From the NCBI RefSeq assembly GCF_019455385.1, contig NZ_JACOFR010000004.1, forward strand, positions 248,001-312,000: a DNA stretch of 64,000 nucleotides. The letters run 5' to 3'. The DNA is from Bradyrhizobium sp. BR 10289 (GTDB taxonomy: Bacteria; Pseudomonadota; Alphaproteobacteria; Rhizobiales; Xanthobacteraceae). Every line of letters begins with the position of its first letter. Position 1 is the stretch's first letter. The notes under the pieces were generated by a model, which was not told where the DNA came from, did not search any database, and worked only from the letters and a program-made list of their open reading frames with translations. Shown here piece by piece: positions 8,834-17,463 of this stretch. Both the position numbers and the translations under genes were made by a program.

Positions 8834-9900
8834 GCGCATCGATCGAAATCGCCGGCGTCAGCAAGGTCTATGACGGTGGCGTCCGCGCGGTGGACGCGGT
8901 CGCGATGGACATCAGGCAGGGCGAGTTCTTCTCCCTGCTCGGCCCGTCCGGCTGCGGCAAGACCACCACGCTGCGCATGATCGCCGGCTTCGAGACGCCG
9001 AGTGCGGGCGCGATCCGCGTCGACGGTTCGGACATAACTCATGTGCCCGCGCACAAGCGCGACATGGGGATGGTGTTCCAGAACTACGCGCTATTCCCGC
9101 ATCGCACCGTCGCCGAGAACGTCGCCTTTGGCCTGCGCATGCGCGGGCTCGACAAGGTGACCATCGCGGCGAAGGTGAAAGCGGCGCTCGCCATGGTCGA
9201 ACTGTCAGGCATGGAAGAGCGCCGCCCGGCCCAGCTCTCCGGCGGTCAGCAGCAGCGCGTCGCGCTGGCGCGCGCCATCGTCATCGCCCCGCGCGTCCTG
9301 CTCTGCGACGAGCCGCTCGGAGCGCTCGACAAGAAGCTGCGTCAGCAGATGCAGTTCGAGCTCAAGCAGCTCCAGAAGAGGCTCGGCCTCACCCTCGTCT
9401 TCGTCACCCACGATCAGGAAGAGGCGCTGGCGATGTCCGACCGCATCGCCGTCATGAACGGCGGCCGCGTCGAGCAGGTCGGCACGCCGACGGAGATCTA
9501 CAACCAGCCCACCACGCGCTTCGTCGCTGACTTCATCGGCGACACCAACATTTTGCGCGGCGAGCGCGCCGGCCCCAACCTCGATGTCGGCAAGGGCCTG
9601 ATGCTCGCGCTGCCGCCCTCGGAGATGCAGGGCACCGGCATTCTCTCCATCGCACTGCGCCCCGAGAAGATCCGTCTGTCGCCGCGCGGTGATGCCCCCA
9701 TCGCGGCTGGCAGCTCCGCGCATGGCATCGTCGAGAACACCAATTTCCTCGGCGGCGCCGTGCTCTACCGCGTCACGCTCGAAGGCGGCCATCGCGTTCT
9801 CGTGCAACAGCCCAATGCGGGCACGAGCCGCCTGTTCGTTCCCGGCGATAGCGCCACCCTCGAGTGGACGCCGGCCGATCTCGTCGTCTTGAAGGACTAA
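8830..9900 (+). CDS. ABC transporter ATP-binding protein (PotA-like)
   Basis: 356 residues from the ATG that overlaps the stop of the binding-protein gene. Walker [11 protein letters not shown]-loop VFQNYALFPH, signature LSGGQQQRVALARA, Walker B LLCDEPLGALD and H-loop VTHDQEEA are all intact. The C-terminal 110 residues form a TOBE/OB regulatory domain (IALRPEKIRL). It energises the two permeases upstream. Confidence 0.94.
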   Translation: MSASIEIAGVSKVYDGGVRAVDAVAMDIRQGEFFSLLGPSGCGKTTTLRMIAGFETPSAGAIRVDGSDITHVPAHKRDMGMVFQNYALFPHRTVAENVAFGLRMRGLDKVTIAAKVKAALAMVELSGMEERRPAQLSGGQQQRVALARAIVIAPRVLLCDEPLGALDKKLRQQMQFELKQLQKRLGLTLVFVTHDQEEALAMSDRIAVMNGGRVEQVGTPTEIYNQPTTRFVADFIGDTNILRGERAGPNLDVGKGLMLALPPSEMQGTGILSIALRPEKIRLSPRGDAPIAAGSSAHGIVENTNFLGGAVLYRVTLEGGHRVLVQQPNAGTSRLFVPGDSATLEWTPADLVVLKD

Positions 9901-9904
9901 CCGC

Positions 9905-10591
9905 ATGAACATGCCATTGAAGCACCAGCGCATCGGGGTGGTCGTGATCGGCCAGAGCCCGCGCCCGAGCGTCGCTGCCGAAATCGCCGCCGTGCTGACA
10001 CCCGGCGTCCAGATCGAGCTGCGCGGCGCGCTCGACGGCATGAGCCGCGCCGAAATTGACGCCATCCCGCCGATGGACGGCTACGACACGCTGTTCACGC
10101 TGCTGCCGAACGGTGACGGCGTCACCATCAGCAAGAAGGAGGTCGAACGGCGCGCCAGCCAGCAGATCACCCGCTTCAAGCACGAGGGCGTCGGCGTGAC
10201 GCTGATGGCCTGCACCGGCAAATTCCCCAACCTCGCGGCCGACGGCCTCGTCATCCTGCCCTCGGCGATCCTGCATAATCTCGTCGAGGCGGTGCTGCCG
10301 AAGGGACGGCTCGGCGTGTTCTCGCCGCTACCCGAACAGACCGCACTGATCGACAAGAAGTGGCAGCGCGGCGGCGTCGAGGTGGTCGGCATCACGCTAC
10401 GTCCCGGCTCGGACGAGGCCGCGGTGGATGAGGCCGCACGCACGATGGCGGACCTCGAACCCGATCTCGTTGTGATGGACTGCATCAGCTACACCAGCGC
10501 CAACAAGGCGCGCGTGCGCACCGCCTATCCCGGCCCCGTCATCCTCGGCATCGCCGCCGCCGCCCGCATCGTCGAGGAGCTGGTGTCGTGA
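9905..10591 (+). CDS. AroM-family protein (Asp/Glu racemase-like fold)
   Basis: 228 residues. The N-terminal GVVVIGQSPRPS and central LMACTGKFPNL are hallmarks of the AroM family, which is related to the Asp/Glu/hydantoin racemase superfamily. The Cys in ACTGKF and that in MDCISYTS (about 180) sit where racemases keep their two catalytic cysteines. AroM itself has no established biochemical role. Lying between an importer and a hydantoinase-like gene, a racemase or lyase role on an imported amide is a reasonable guess only. Confidence 0.82.
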   Translation: MNMPLKHQRIGVVVIGQSPRPSVAAEIAAVLTPGVQIELRGALDGMSRAEIDAIPPMDGYDTLFTLLPNGDGVTISKKEVERRASQQITRFKHEGVGVTLMACTGKFPNLAADGLVILPSAILHNLVEAVLPKGRLGVFSPLPEQTALIDKKWQRGGVEVVGITLRPGSDEAAVDEAARTMADLEPDLVVMDCISYTSANKARVRTAYPGPVILGIAAAARIVEELVS

Positions 10592-11694
10592 GCAAAGCGG
10601 AATTGAAGACGATCAGCCTCGATGAGATCGAGGCGCTCGCGGTCGGCGCCTGGATCCTCGGCACCGGCGGCGGCGGCAGCCCCTATCTCGGCCTGCTCAA
10701 CCTGCGCCGGCTGTATGCCGAAGGCACCCGCGTGCAATTGATGTCGCCGCTCGACCTCGACGACGAAGATTGGGTCGCGGTGGTCTCCAACATGGGCGCG
10801 CCGCTGGTCGGACAGGAGCGCCTCGCCGACAGCCGCAACATCGCGCGCGCGGTGCGGATGCAGGAAGAGATCAACAACATCAAGTTCCGCGCCGTGATGT
10901 CGGTCGAAATCGGCGGCGGCAACGGCGTGCAGGCTCTGATGGCGGCTGCGCATCTCGGCATTCCCGTGGTCGACGCCGACTGCATGGGCCGCGCCTTCCC
11001 CGAAGCGCAGATGACCTCGGTCGCGATCGGTGACCTCCGTCCCTATCCCTGCACCCTCTACGATCCCCGCGGCATCGAAGCGGTCGTGACGAAAGTGCCG
11101 ACCTGGAAATGGATGGAGCGGGCGAGCCGCAAGATCTGCGTCGAGATGGGCTCGATCGCCTCCACCAGCAAGGCGCCGCGCACCGGGCGCGAGGTCAAGG
11201 ACTGGGGCATCCACTTTACCACCACCAAGGCGATCCGGATTGGCCGCGCCGTGCAGGAAGCGAACCGACGCCACGAGGATCCGATCGCGGCGCTGCTCGA
11301 AACCGAAGGCGGCAAGAAGCTGTTCACCGGCAAGATCGTCGACGTCGCCCGCCGCACCACCGAGGGATTCTTGCGCGGCACCGCGATGGTCGACGGCAGC
11401 GATGCCGATCGCGGCACCAAGCTGAAGCTCTCGTTCCAGAACGAATGGATCGTGGCTTGGCGCGGCGAGGAGGCGATCGCGACCTCCCCCGATCTGATCT
11501 GCGTGCTCGACAGCGTCAACGGCCACGGCATCGGCACCGAGACCATCCGCTACGGCCAGCGCGTCACCGTCGTCGCCTTGCCCGCCCCGGCGGTGCTGAC
11601 CAGCCCGCGAGGCCTCGAATTCGTCGGCCCGCGCGCCTTCGGCTATGACCTCGACTTCTGTTCCCTCTTCTCGCCTGCTGCGGCCGGAGCTTAA
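10588..11694 (+). CDS. DUF917 family protein
   Basis: 368 residues, starting with a GTG that overlaps the AroM stop by 4 bases. The N-terminal GAWILGTGGGGSPYLG and the segment VEIGGGNGVQALMAA, with VDADCMGRAFPE, are characteristic of DUF917, which is usually found next to or fused with hydantoinase/oxoprolinase genes. No signal peptide. Its specific reaction is unknown; the conserved context implies action on the same cyclic amide or related substrate. Confidence 0.88.
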   Translation: MSKAELKTISLDEIEALAVGAWILGTGGGGSPYLGLLNLRRLYAEGTRVQLMSPLDLDDEDWVAVVSNMGAPLVGQERLADSRNIARAVRMQEEINNIKFRAVMSVEIGGGNGVQALMAAAHLGIPVVDADCMGRAFPEAQMTSVAIGDLRPYPCTLYDPRGIEAVVTKVPTWKWMERASRKICVEMGSIASTSKAPRTGREVKDWGIHFTTTKAIRIGRAVQEANRRHEDPIAALLETEGGKKLFTGKIVDVARRTTEGFLRGTAMVDGSDADRGTKLKLSFQNEWIVAWRGEEAIATSPDLICVLDSVNGHGIGTETIRYGQRVTVVALPAPAVLTSPRGLEFVGPRAFGYDLDFCSLFSPAAAGA

Positions 11695-11700
11695 GATCCC

Positions 11701-13254
11701 ATGAAGCGTATTGGCATCGATGTCGGCGGCACCAACACGGACGCCGTGCTGATCGTCGACGAGAAGGTCGTCCATTCCGTCAAGCGTCCGACCACGGCCG
11801 ACGTCACCTCGGGCATCCTCGACGCGCTCAAGGCGCTCCGCGCCGAGCCCTCGGCCGCGGTGAAGGTCGACGCGGTCGTGATCGGCACCACGCATTTCAT
11901 CAACGCGGTGGTGCAGCGCCGCCACGTGCAGAAGATCGGCGCGATCCGCATCGGCATGCCCGCCAGCGCCTCGCTGCCGCCGTTCTGCGACTGGCCGGCG
12001 GATCTCGCGAGCCTCGTCGATGGCGAGATCTTCATGCTGGAGGGCGGCCACGACTACGATGGCCGTCCGTTCATGCCGCTCGACACCGCCGGCCTCAAGA
12101 ACGCCGCGCGAAAGATCAAGGACGCAGGCCTGCGTTCGGTCGCGGTGTGCTCGAGCTTCTCTCCGCTCGATCCCTCCTGCGAGACGACAGCGCGTGAAAT
12201 CCTCGCGGAGATTTGCCCTGATGTCGCGGTGACGCTGTCGCACGACCTCGGCCGCATCGGACTTCTGGAGCGGGAGAATGCCGCGCTGCTCAACGCGTCC
12301 CTGCACGACCTCGCCGTCACCACCGTCGCGGCCTTCCGCAAGGCGATCGCCGACAGCGGCATCGACGCGCCGCTGTTCCTGACCCAGAACGACGGCACGG
12401 TGATGCAGGCCGAAATCGCCACCGCCTTTCCGGTGATGAGCTTCGCCTCCGGCGCGACCAACTCGATGCGCGGCGCCGCGCATCTGTCCGGCCTCGACGA
12501 CGCCATGGTCGTCGACGTCGGCGGCACCACCAGCGACATCGGCCAGCTTCGTCACGGCTTTCCGCGCGAGGCCAATGCCGTGGTCGAGGTCGGCGGCGTG
12601 CGCACGCTGTTCCGGATGCCCGACCTGCTCTCGATCGGACTCGGCGGCGGCAGCCATGTCGACGAGGACCCGGTCCGCGTCGGCCCGCTCAGCGTCGGCT
12701 ATCGCCTGACGTCGGATGCCCTGGTGTTCGGCGGCTCGCGGCTCACGGCGACCGACATCGCAGTTGCGGCGGGCCTCATCGACATTGGTGACCGCTCGCG
12801 GGTCGCGAACTTGCCGAAGCGGCTGATCGATGCCGCGCTGCGCGATGCCTGGCGCAAGCTTGAGGAGGACATCGACCGCATGAAGACCGAAGCCGGCGAC
12901 GTGCCGCTGCTCGCGGTCGGCGGCGGCGCCTTCCTGGTGCCGGATCGACTGCCCGGCATTTCGGAAATCGTGCGGGTGCCGCATGGCGACTGCGCCAATG
13001 CGGTGGGGGCCGCGATCGCGCAGGTCAGTGGCGAAGCCGACCAGGTGTTCCGCGATCTCAGCCGCGAGGACGCAATCGCAGCCGCACGCGACATCGCTGC
13101 GGACCGTGCGGTGCAGGCAGGTGCCGCGCGCGACAGCCTCAAGACCGTCGATGTCGAGGACATGCCGATCGCCTATCTGCCCGGCAATGCGCTACGTGTG
13201 AGGGTACGGGTGGCGGGGGCAATCGCGGATCCGGATCTGCCGGCGGCGGCGTAG
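11701..13254 (+). CDS. Hydantoinase/oxoprolinase family protein (HyuA/HydA-type)
   Basis: 517 residues, shorter than full 5-oxoprolinase and similar to the single-subunit HyuA-like group. The N-terminus MKRIGIDVGGTNTDAVLI is the ASKHA-type phosphate-binding loop; ATNSMRGAAHLSGL and VVDVGGTTSDIG form the second nucleotide-binding motif, and GLGGGSHV follows. Known members open hydantoins, 5-oxoproline or related rings with ATP. No HyuB partner is visible in the operon, so DUF917 may substitute. Last gene of the operon that begins with the IclR regulator. Confidence 0.9.
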   Translation: MKRIGIDVGGTNTDAVLIVDEKVVHSVKRPTTADVTSGILDALKALRAEPSAAVKVDAVVIGTTHFINAVVQRRHVQKIGAIRIGMPASASLPPFCDWPADLASLVDGEIFMLEGGHDYDGRPFMPLDTAGLKNAARKIKDAGLRSVAVCSSFSPLDPSCETTAREILAEICPDVAVTLSHDLGRIGLLERENAALLNASLHDLAVTTVAAFRKAIADSGIDAPLFLTQNDGTVMQAEIATAFPVMSFASGATNSMRGAAHLSGLDDAMVVDVGGTTSDIGQLRHGFPREANAVVEVGGVRTLFRMPDLLSIGLGGGSHVDEDPVRVGPLSVGYRLTSDALVFGGSRLTATDIAVAAGLIDIGDRSRVANLPKRLIDAALRDAWRKLEEDIDRMKTEAGDVPLLAVGGGAFLVPDRLPGISEIVRVPHGDCANAVGAAIAQVSGEADQVFRDLSREDAIAAARDIAADRAVQAGAARDSLKTVDVEDMPIAYLPGNALRVRVRVAGAIADPDLPAAA

Positions 13255-13300
13255 AGGGCGCGTTGCCGCCGTTTTATTTGCGCGGGAGACGCCAGGCCGT

Positions 13301-13948
13301 TCAGGGCTTCTTCCGCAGCGCCTCGATCGCAAGTCGAACCATCTCGACCGGATTTCTGGCGCCGATCTTGCGGATGATGTTGGCCCGATAACTTTCGACT
13401 GTCCGCGGGCTCAGCTCGAGGCGAGCGGCTATATCCGCGGTCGATTGTCCCCCGATTAGCTCTGTAAGAACGTCCTGCTCGCGCATGGTCAGCGGGGGAC
13501 ATCCGGGGAAGTGAAAGATCGAACGCGTTGTCCCGTTATTCCGGGTGTGGACCGCAGCGCTGATGCGCGACGCGAGTTCGCTGCCGCGGAAAGGCTTCTC
13601 GATGAAATCGAAGGCACCCTGCTTGATCGCAGCGACCGCGGTCGCGATATCGCTTTGGCCCGAGATCATCACGATCGGTGCCTGACACGCCCTGCTCCGA
13701 AGCTCCCTCAGGACATCCAGTCCGGTGACGCCTGGCAGAACGAGATCGATGAGAATGCAGCTCGGAGTCTTCTCCAGGCAAGCGCCCACGAAGGCTAGCG
13801 GATCGCTGGAGCACTCGACATCAAACCCGGCCCGAGACAGGACGGATGATATAGTCTGACAAATTCCCGGCTCGTCATCGAGCACCAGGACCAGTCCGGG
13901 CGCGCTGGCGTGAGCGGCATCCGTAGAATTACGTCTCGCGCGATCCAT
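13301..13948 (-). CDS. FixJ/NarL-type two-component response regulator
   Basis: 215 residues. The receiver domain (about 18-135) has the acidic pair LDDEPG, the phospho-Asp in CILIDLVLPG and the conserved Lys in FIEKPF. The C-terminal LuxR-type HTH reads LTMREQDVLTELIGGQST then LSPRTVESYRANI. No histidine kinase gene is adjacent, so it is an orphan. It is transcribed divergently from the AraC gene across a 144-base gap. Confidence 0.92.
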   Translation of the reverse strand: MDRARRNSTDAAHASAPGLVLVLDDEPGICQTISSVLSRAGFDVECSSDPLAFVGACLEKTPSCILIDLVLPGVTGLDVLRELRSRACQAPIVMISGQSDIATAVAAIKQGAFDFIEKPFRGSELASRISAAVHTRNNGTTRSIFHFPGCPPLTMREQDVLTELIGGQSTADIAARLELSPRTVESYRANIIRKIGARNPVEMVRLAIEALRKKP

Positions 13949-14092
13949 ATGCCTCGTGTCAAAGGACGATCAGCGCATCGCATGCGCGGCGGTCGTAGGG
14001 GGCCGTTGCGAAGCAGCCTAGTCGGAGAAGACAGCGCGCGCTCGGCCGGGCGGGCCCAATCGCTCGGCTGACAAGGAATAGGGAGGAGATCG

Positions 14093-15046
14093 ATGGAGCT
14101 CGCATTCTCCACCGCGGCCGTGCATCCACGGGACCGCTTCGACTACTGGCAATTTGCCACCCGCGAGCGGGTCGCCGATCATGATTCGTGGACACCGTCG
14201 CGCGACAGCTTCGAGGCCGAGCTGTCGGTCGGCCGCGTGGGCTCGCTGGGTCTCGTGAGCTCGCGCAACTCTCCGCTCGAGGTGGCCTGCACGGCTCGGC
14301 ATGCCGATCACGCGAACCCCAACGAGATCCTGGTTTTCTGTTCCCTTACGGGCCGGGTCCTGCTGGAGCAACGGGATCGGCGTGTGTCCATGGAGACTGG
14401 CTCCCTGCTTTGCGTCGATCCCCGGCGTGCCCACACCATGCACTTCCTAGATGAGCCATCCGTCCTGATCATCAAGGTTCCGCGCGCGGAACTGGAAGGA
14501 CGCCTTGGCAGAAACCTCGACATCGCGGCCAGCCACATCACGCCATCCTGTCCTCAGGACCACCTGACCCTGTTGTTCGCGGCGAAACTGGGGATGCTGA
14601 GCGGCACAATCGAAAGCTCCAGCGCAGAGATGATCGCGACGCACGCGGTCGACCTGATTTCGCTGTCGCTTGGCAACGTCACCAATCGGACAGCGCATAT
14701 TTCGCCCAACAAATCACAACTGATCTGGCGCATCCATCGCGCCATCGAAGCAAGACTGCACAGCGCCGGTCTTGATCCGGAGCGGATCGCCGAGGCTGTC
14801 GGAATCAGCGTTCGTCAAGCCAACAAGCTCCTCGCAGAACAGGGCAGCTCGCTCATGCGGTTGGTGCAGAGTAAACGGCTAGCTCGATGCCGGCAGGCGC
14901 TCGAAGATCCGAGCCTCGCCCACCGCTCCGTCAGCGAAATCGCGCTCGGCTGGGGCTTCTCAGACCTGACGCACTTCAGCCGCTGCTTCAAGCGAGCCTA
15001 CGGGATGCTGCCCAGCGACCTTCGCCGACGCAGGGAGCGAGGCTGA
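14093..15046 (+). CDS. AraC-family transcriptional regulator
   Basis: 317 residues, starting at an ATG with a strong GGGAGGAG site 4 bases upstream. The N-terminal 190 residues look like the AraC-binding-like (cupin-like) domain of the FeaR/OruR type (HPRDRFDYWQF). The C-terminal double HTH ends with the family signature VSEIALGWGFSDLTHFSRCF then YGMLPSDLRRRR. The target genes are unknown. Its last 87 bases overlap the tail of the opposing small gene at 14960. Confidence 0.9.
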   Translation: MELAFSTAAVHPRDRFDYWQFATRERVADHDSWTPSRDSFEAELSVGRVGSLGLVSSRNSPLEVACTARHADHANPNEILVFCSLTGRVLLEQRDRRVSMETGSLLCVDPRRAHTMHFLDEPSVLIIKVPRAELEGRLGRNLDIAASHITPSCPQDHLTLLFAAKLGMLSGTIESSSAEMIATHAVDLISLSLGNVTNRTAHISPNKSQLIWRIHRAIEARLHSAGLDPERIAEAVGISVRQANKLLAEQGSSLMRLVQSKRLARCRQALEDPSLAHRSVSEIALGWGFSDLTHFSRCFKRAYGMLPSDLRRRRERG

Positions 15047-15421
15047 TGCGACGGCATGGGATGCGGCTACGGCTTGCTGAGCGAGGCATCGCCTGATGTC
15101 CACAAGCTGCTGCTCCAGCAGCATCAGTTCGTCGACGGCGGCCTTCAGCTCGCACTGAAGCGCGCGGAAACGGATGCGGTAGCCGTGCCGTTTGGAACCG
15201 TTCAACGAGGCGATGATCTCCTCCAAGTTTTCGAAGCAGTGTGCGTATGCCACCGCTTTTTGCCGGGTTTCTTCGCTCTGCGCGATGAGATCGGCCGCGA
15301 TGCTACGATACTGGGCAAGAGATTCACTGAAGTGCAGGGTTGTCACGTTGAGCATCTTCGACCATGGATGCTTGAGCGAGAGGGATTGCGCCCGACGTTG
15401 ATCGGGCGCGACCGAGTGCAT
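14960..15421 (-). CDS. Hypothetical helical protein coupled to a chemotaxis receptor gene
   Basis: 153 residues, starting two bases after the stop of the chemoreceptor gene (TGA-TC-ATG), so probably translated from the same mRNA. An alternative start is the ATG at 15355. The sequence is mainly amphipathic helix with heptad-like spacing (LAQYRSIAADLIAQSEETRQ; ELKAAVDELMLLEQQLVDIR), suggesting a coiled coil. No known domain was recognised. The position suggests a chemotaxis accessory protein. The 3' end runs 87 bases into the opposing AraC gene. Confidence 0.6.
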   Translation of the reverse strand: MHSVAPDQRRAQSLSLKHPWSKMLNVTTLHFSESLAQYRSIAADLIAQSEETRQKAVAYAHCFENLEEIIASLNGSKRHGYRIRFRALQCELKAAVDELMLLEQQLVDIRRCLAQQAVAASHAVASASLPASAKVAGQHPVGSLEAAAEVRQV

Positions 15422-15423
15422 GA

Positions 15424-17100
15424 TCAGGCGGCGCGGACGGTTGAAAGGAACCGTTGCACCTGCGCCTTCAGCCTGTTGCTGTCCGCCGACAGCGATTGCG
15501 CGGAGGACAGCACCTGGCTCGAGGCTCCGCCCGTCTCGGTGGCGCCGCGCTGCACCTCGACGATGTTGGAGGAGACCTGCTGCGTACCCTGGGAGGCCTG
15601 CTGGACGTTGCGGGCAATTTCCTGAGTCGCCGCGCCCTGTTCCTCGACTGCGGCGGCAATCGTCGAGGATATCTCGGAAAGACGCTCGATCGTGCCGCTG
15701 ATGCCCTTGATTGCACTGACCGACTCCTGGGTCGCGGCCTGGATGCCGGTGATCTGCTGGCCGATCTCGCCGGTTGCGCGCGCAGTCTGCTCGGCCAATG
15801 CCTTGACCTCGGAAGCGACCACGGCGAATCCTCGTCCGGCATCACCCGCACGCGCCGCCTCGATCGTCGCGTTCAGCGCCAGCAGGTTGGTCTGGCCGGC
15901 GATGGTGTTGATCAGCTCTACGACGTCTCCGATCCGCGTCGAGGCGCGCGCCAGTTCGCCGACCTGGTCCATGGTGCTCTTGGCCTGACCGACCGCTTCG
16001 CTGGCCATCCGCGCCGATTCCTGAACCTGCCGTCCGATCTCGTTCACCGACGTCGAAAGTTCTTCCGTTGCACTCGCGACCGACTGCACGTTGGCGGAGG
16101 CTTGCTCGGAAGCGGCGGCAACCGTCGTGGTGACTTCCTGGGCTCGGGTCGCAGAGCCGGTCAGCGTGTTGGCGGACGCTTCAAGCTCGGTCGAGGCAGA
16201 GGCCACCGCATCGACGATCTCGCCGACCGCGTGCTCGAACTCGTTGGCCAGCTTTTCCATCTCCTGCTTGCGGCGTCTTGCTTCGGCCTGCTCGCTCGCC
16301 TTCTGCTCGTCCTCCATCTGGCGGACGCGCAAGCCGTTTTCCTTGAACACGAGCAGCGCCTTCGCCATGTCTCCGATCTCGTCATTCCGCGCCGTATAGA
16401 CGATGTCGGTCTCGAGCTTCCCGTCGGCAATCGTCCGCATCGTGCCGTTCAGCCGCTGCAGCGGCGTCGTCACGCGGACCAGGACGAAGAACGCGGCTAT
16501 CACTCCGATAACGAGCGCGATTGCGGCGAGCGAGAACGTGACGATCTTGGCAAACGAATAGGTGCTTCGGGAATCGTTTACAGCCTGCGCTGCGCCTTTC
16601 TCGTTGAATTCGACATCCGCATCGATTGCAGCCTGAGCCTCGTTGAACGCGGCATTGGCCGGCCCATTGAACTCACTAACCGCTTTGGCTGGATCTGTCG
16701 CGGCGATCCTCAGGACACGTTCTTGCTCGACCTTGTACAGCTTCCACTTCTCCTGAAAAGCGCTCCAAAGTGCCTTCTCCTCGGCAGACACCATCGTCGG
16801 CTCATAGAGCTTGGCGGCCTTGTCGAGGTTCACGTGGAACTGGGCCAGCTGTGATTCCGCCGCGCGACGCTCGGACGGGTCCGCCGTCATGACGAGGCGA
16901 GCACCTACGACCCGAACACGGGTTGCCCAGAACTTGACGTCCCCCAGCGCCTTGGTAGCGGGCAGCCAGTTGGTGGCAAGGTCTTCAGCGTTTGCGTTGA
17001 TCGCTGCGGCGCGGGATAGAGCCATCCAGGCTTGTCCCGTCAGCAAGACAATAAGCAGAGCGACAATTCCAAGAAGAGTGGCTTTGACAGTGAGGCGCAT
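15424..17100 (-). CDS. Methyl-accepting chemotaxis protein
   Basis: 558 residues from the ATG at 17100, preceded by GGAG at 7 bases; frame also stays open upstream, but [20 protein letters not shown] is the obvious N-terminal membrane anchor. Residues 30-190 form a periplasmic four-helix-bundle sensor, TM2 is near 192-215 ([20 protein letters not shown]), followed by HAMP and the cytoplasmic signalling domain with hairpin tip [20 protein letters not shown]. No C-terminal CheR-tethering pentapeptide is seen (ends STVRAA). The ligand is unknown. Confidence 0.94.
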   Translation of the reverse strand: MRLTVKATLLGIVALLIVLLTGQAWMALSRAAAINANAEDLATNWLPATKALGDVKFWATRVRVVGARLVMTADPSERRAAESQLAQFHVNLDKAAKLYEPTMVSAEEKALWSAFQEKWKLYKVEQERVLRIAATDPAKAVSEFNGPANAAFNEAQAAIDADVEFNEKGAAQAVNDSRSTYSFAKIVTFSLAAIALVIGVIAAFFVLVRVTTPLQRLNGTMRTIADGKLETDIVYTARNDEIGDMAKALLVFKENGLRVRQMEDEQKASEQAEARRRKQEMEKLANEFEHAVGEIVDAVASASTELEASANTLTGSATRAQEVTTTVAAASEQASANVQSVASATEELSTSVNEIGRQVQESARMASEAVGQAKSTMDQVGELARASTRIGDVVELINTIAGQTNLLALNATIEAARAGDAGRGFAVVASEVKALAEQTARATGEIGQQITGIQAATQESVSAIKGISGTIERLSEISSTIAAAVEEQGAATQEIARNVQQASQGTQQVSSNIVEVQRGATETGGASSQVLSSAQSLSADSNRLKAQVQRFLSTVRAA

Positions 17101-17463
17101 GTTTGCTCCGGCAAGCAAAAGGTTTAATAAAACACGCGGGCATCGTTGTTCGAGTTGGTTGACGAAAGCTAACCGGCGACCATCGTGTAAGTACGGGGCG
17201 AAGCTAACAAATGTTAGCCTGACAGCCATCAAACCGCTATTTCTGATTTTCCGAACCTGCTATCATGCTCCTGTTTTGCCCGACGGGTCCTCGCCGCCCG
17301 GCGTCCGGCGCAATCCCCGAGGAGCGCTGGCAAGCCATTGAATTGATTGACCCCGCCTACTGTGCATGGGGTTGTTTTCGAATTTTGTTGGAGACAGCCG
17401 CAAAAAAGAGGCCTCTCCAAGGGAGAGGCCTCCGCGTTGCGACCGGACTGAAATGGCCGCCGC
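17101..17463. other. Intergenic stretch before the chemoreceptor gene
   Basis: 363 bases without a supported gene. It holds the leader of the minus-strand chemoreceptor gene on its left and the terminator of the peptide-binding-protein gene at 17402-17432 on its right. Short open frames across it show no domain or ribosome site worth calling. Confidence 0.6.
17402..17432 (-). terminator. Rho-independent terminator after the peptide-transport operon
   Basis: Read on the minus strand, a perfect 11-bp stem (GAGGCCTCTCC paired with GGAGAGGCCTC, loop of 3) is followed by six T residues. It lies about 30 bases after the stop of the binding-protein gene at 17464. Confidence 0.9.

Noticed and set aside
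10525..12984. Long open frame (819 codons) on the minus strand
   Set aside because: It is antisense to the well-supported DUF917 and hydantoinase genes; its composition is His/Arg/Asp-rich as expected from the reverse of GC-rich coding DNA, and no domain is visible.
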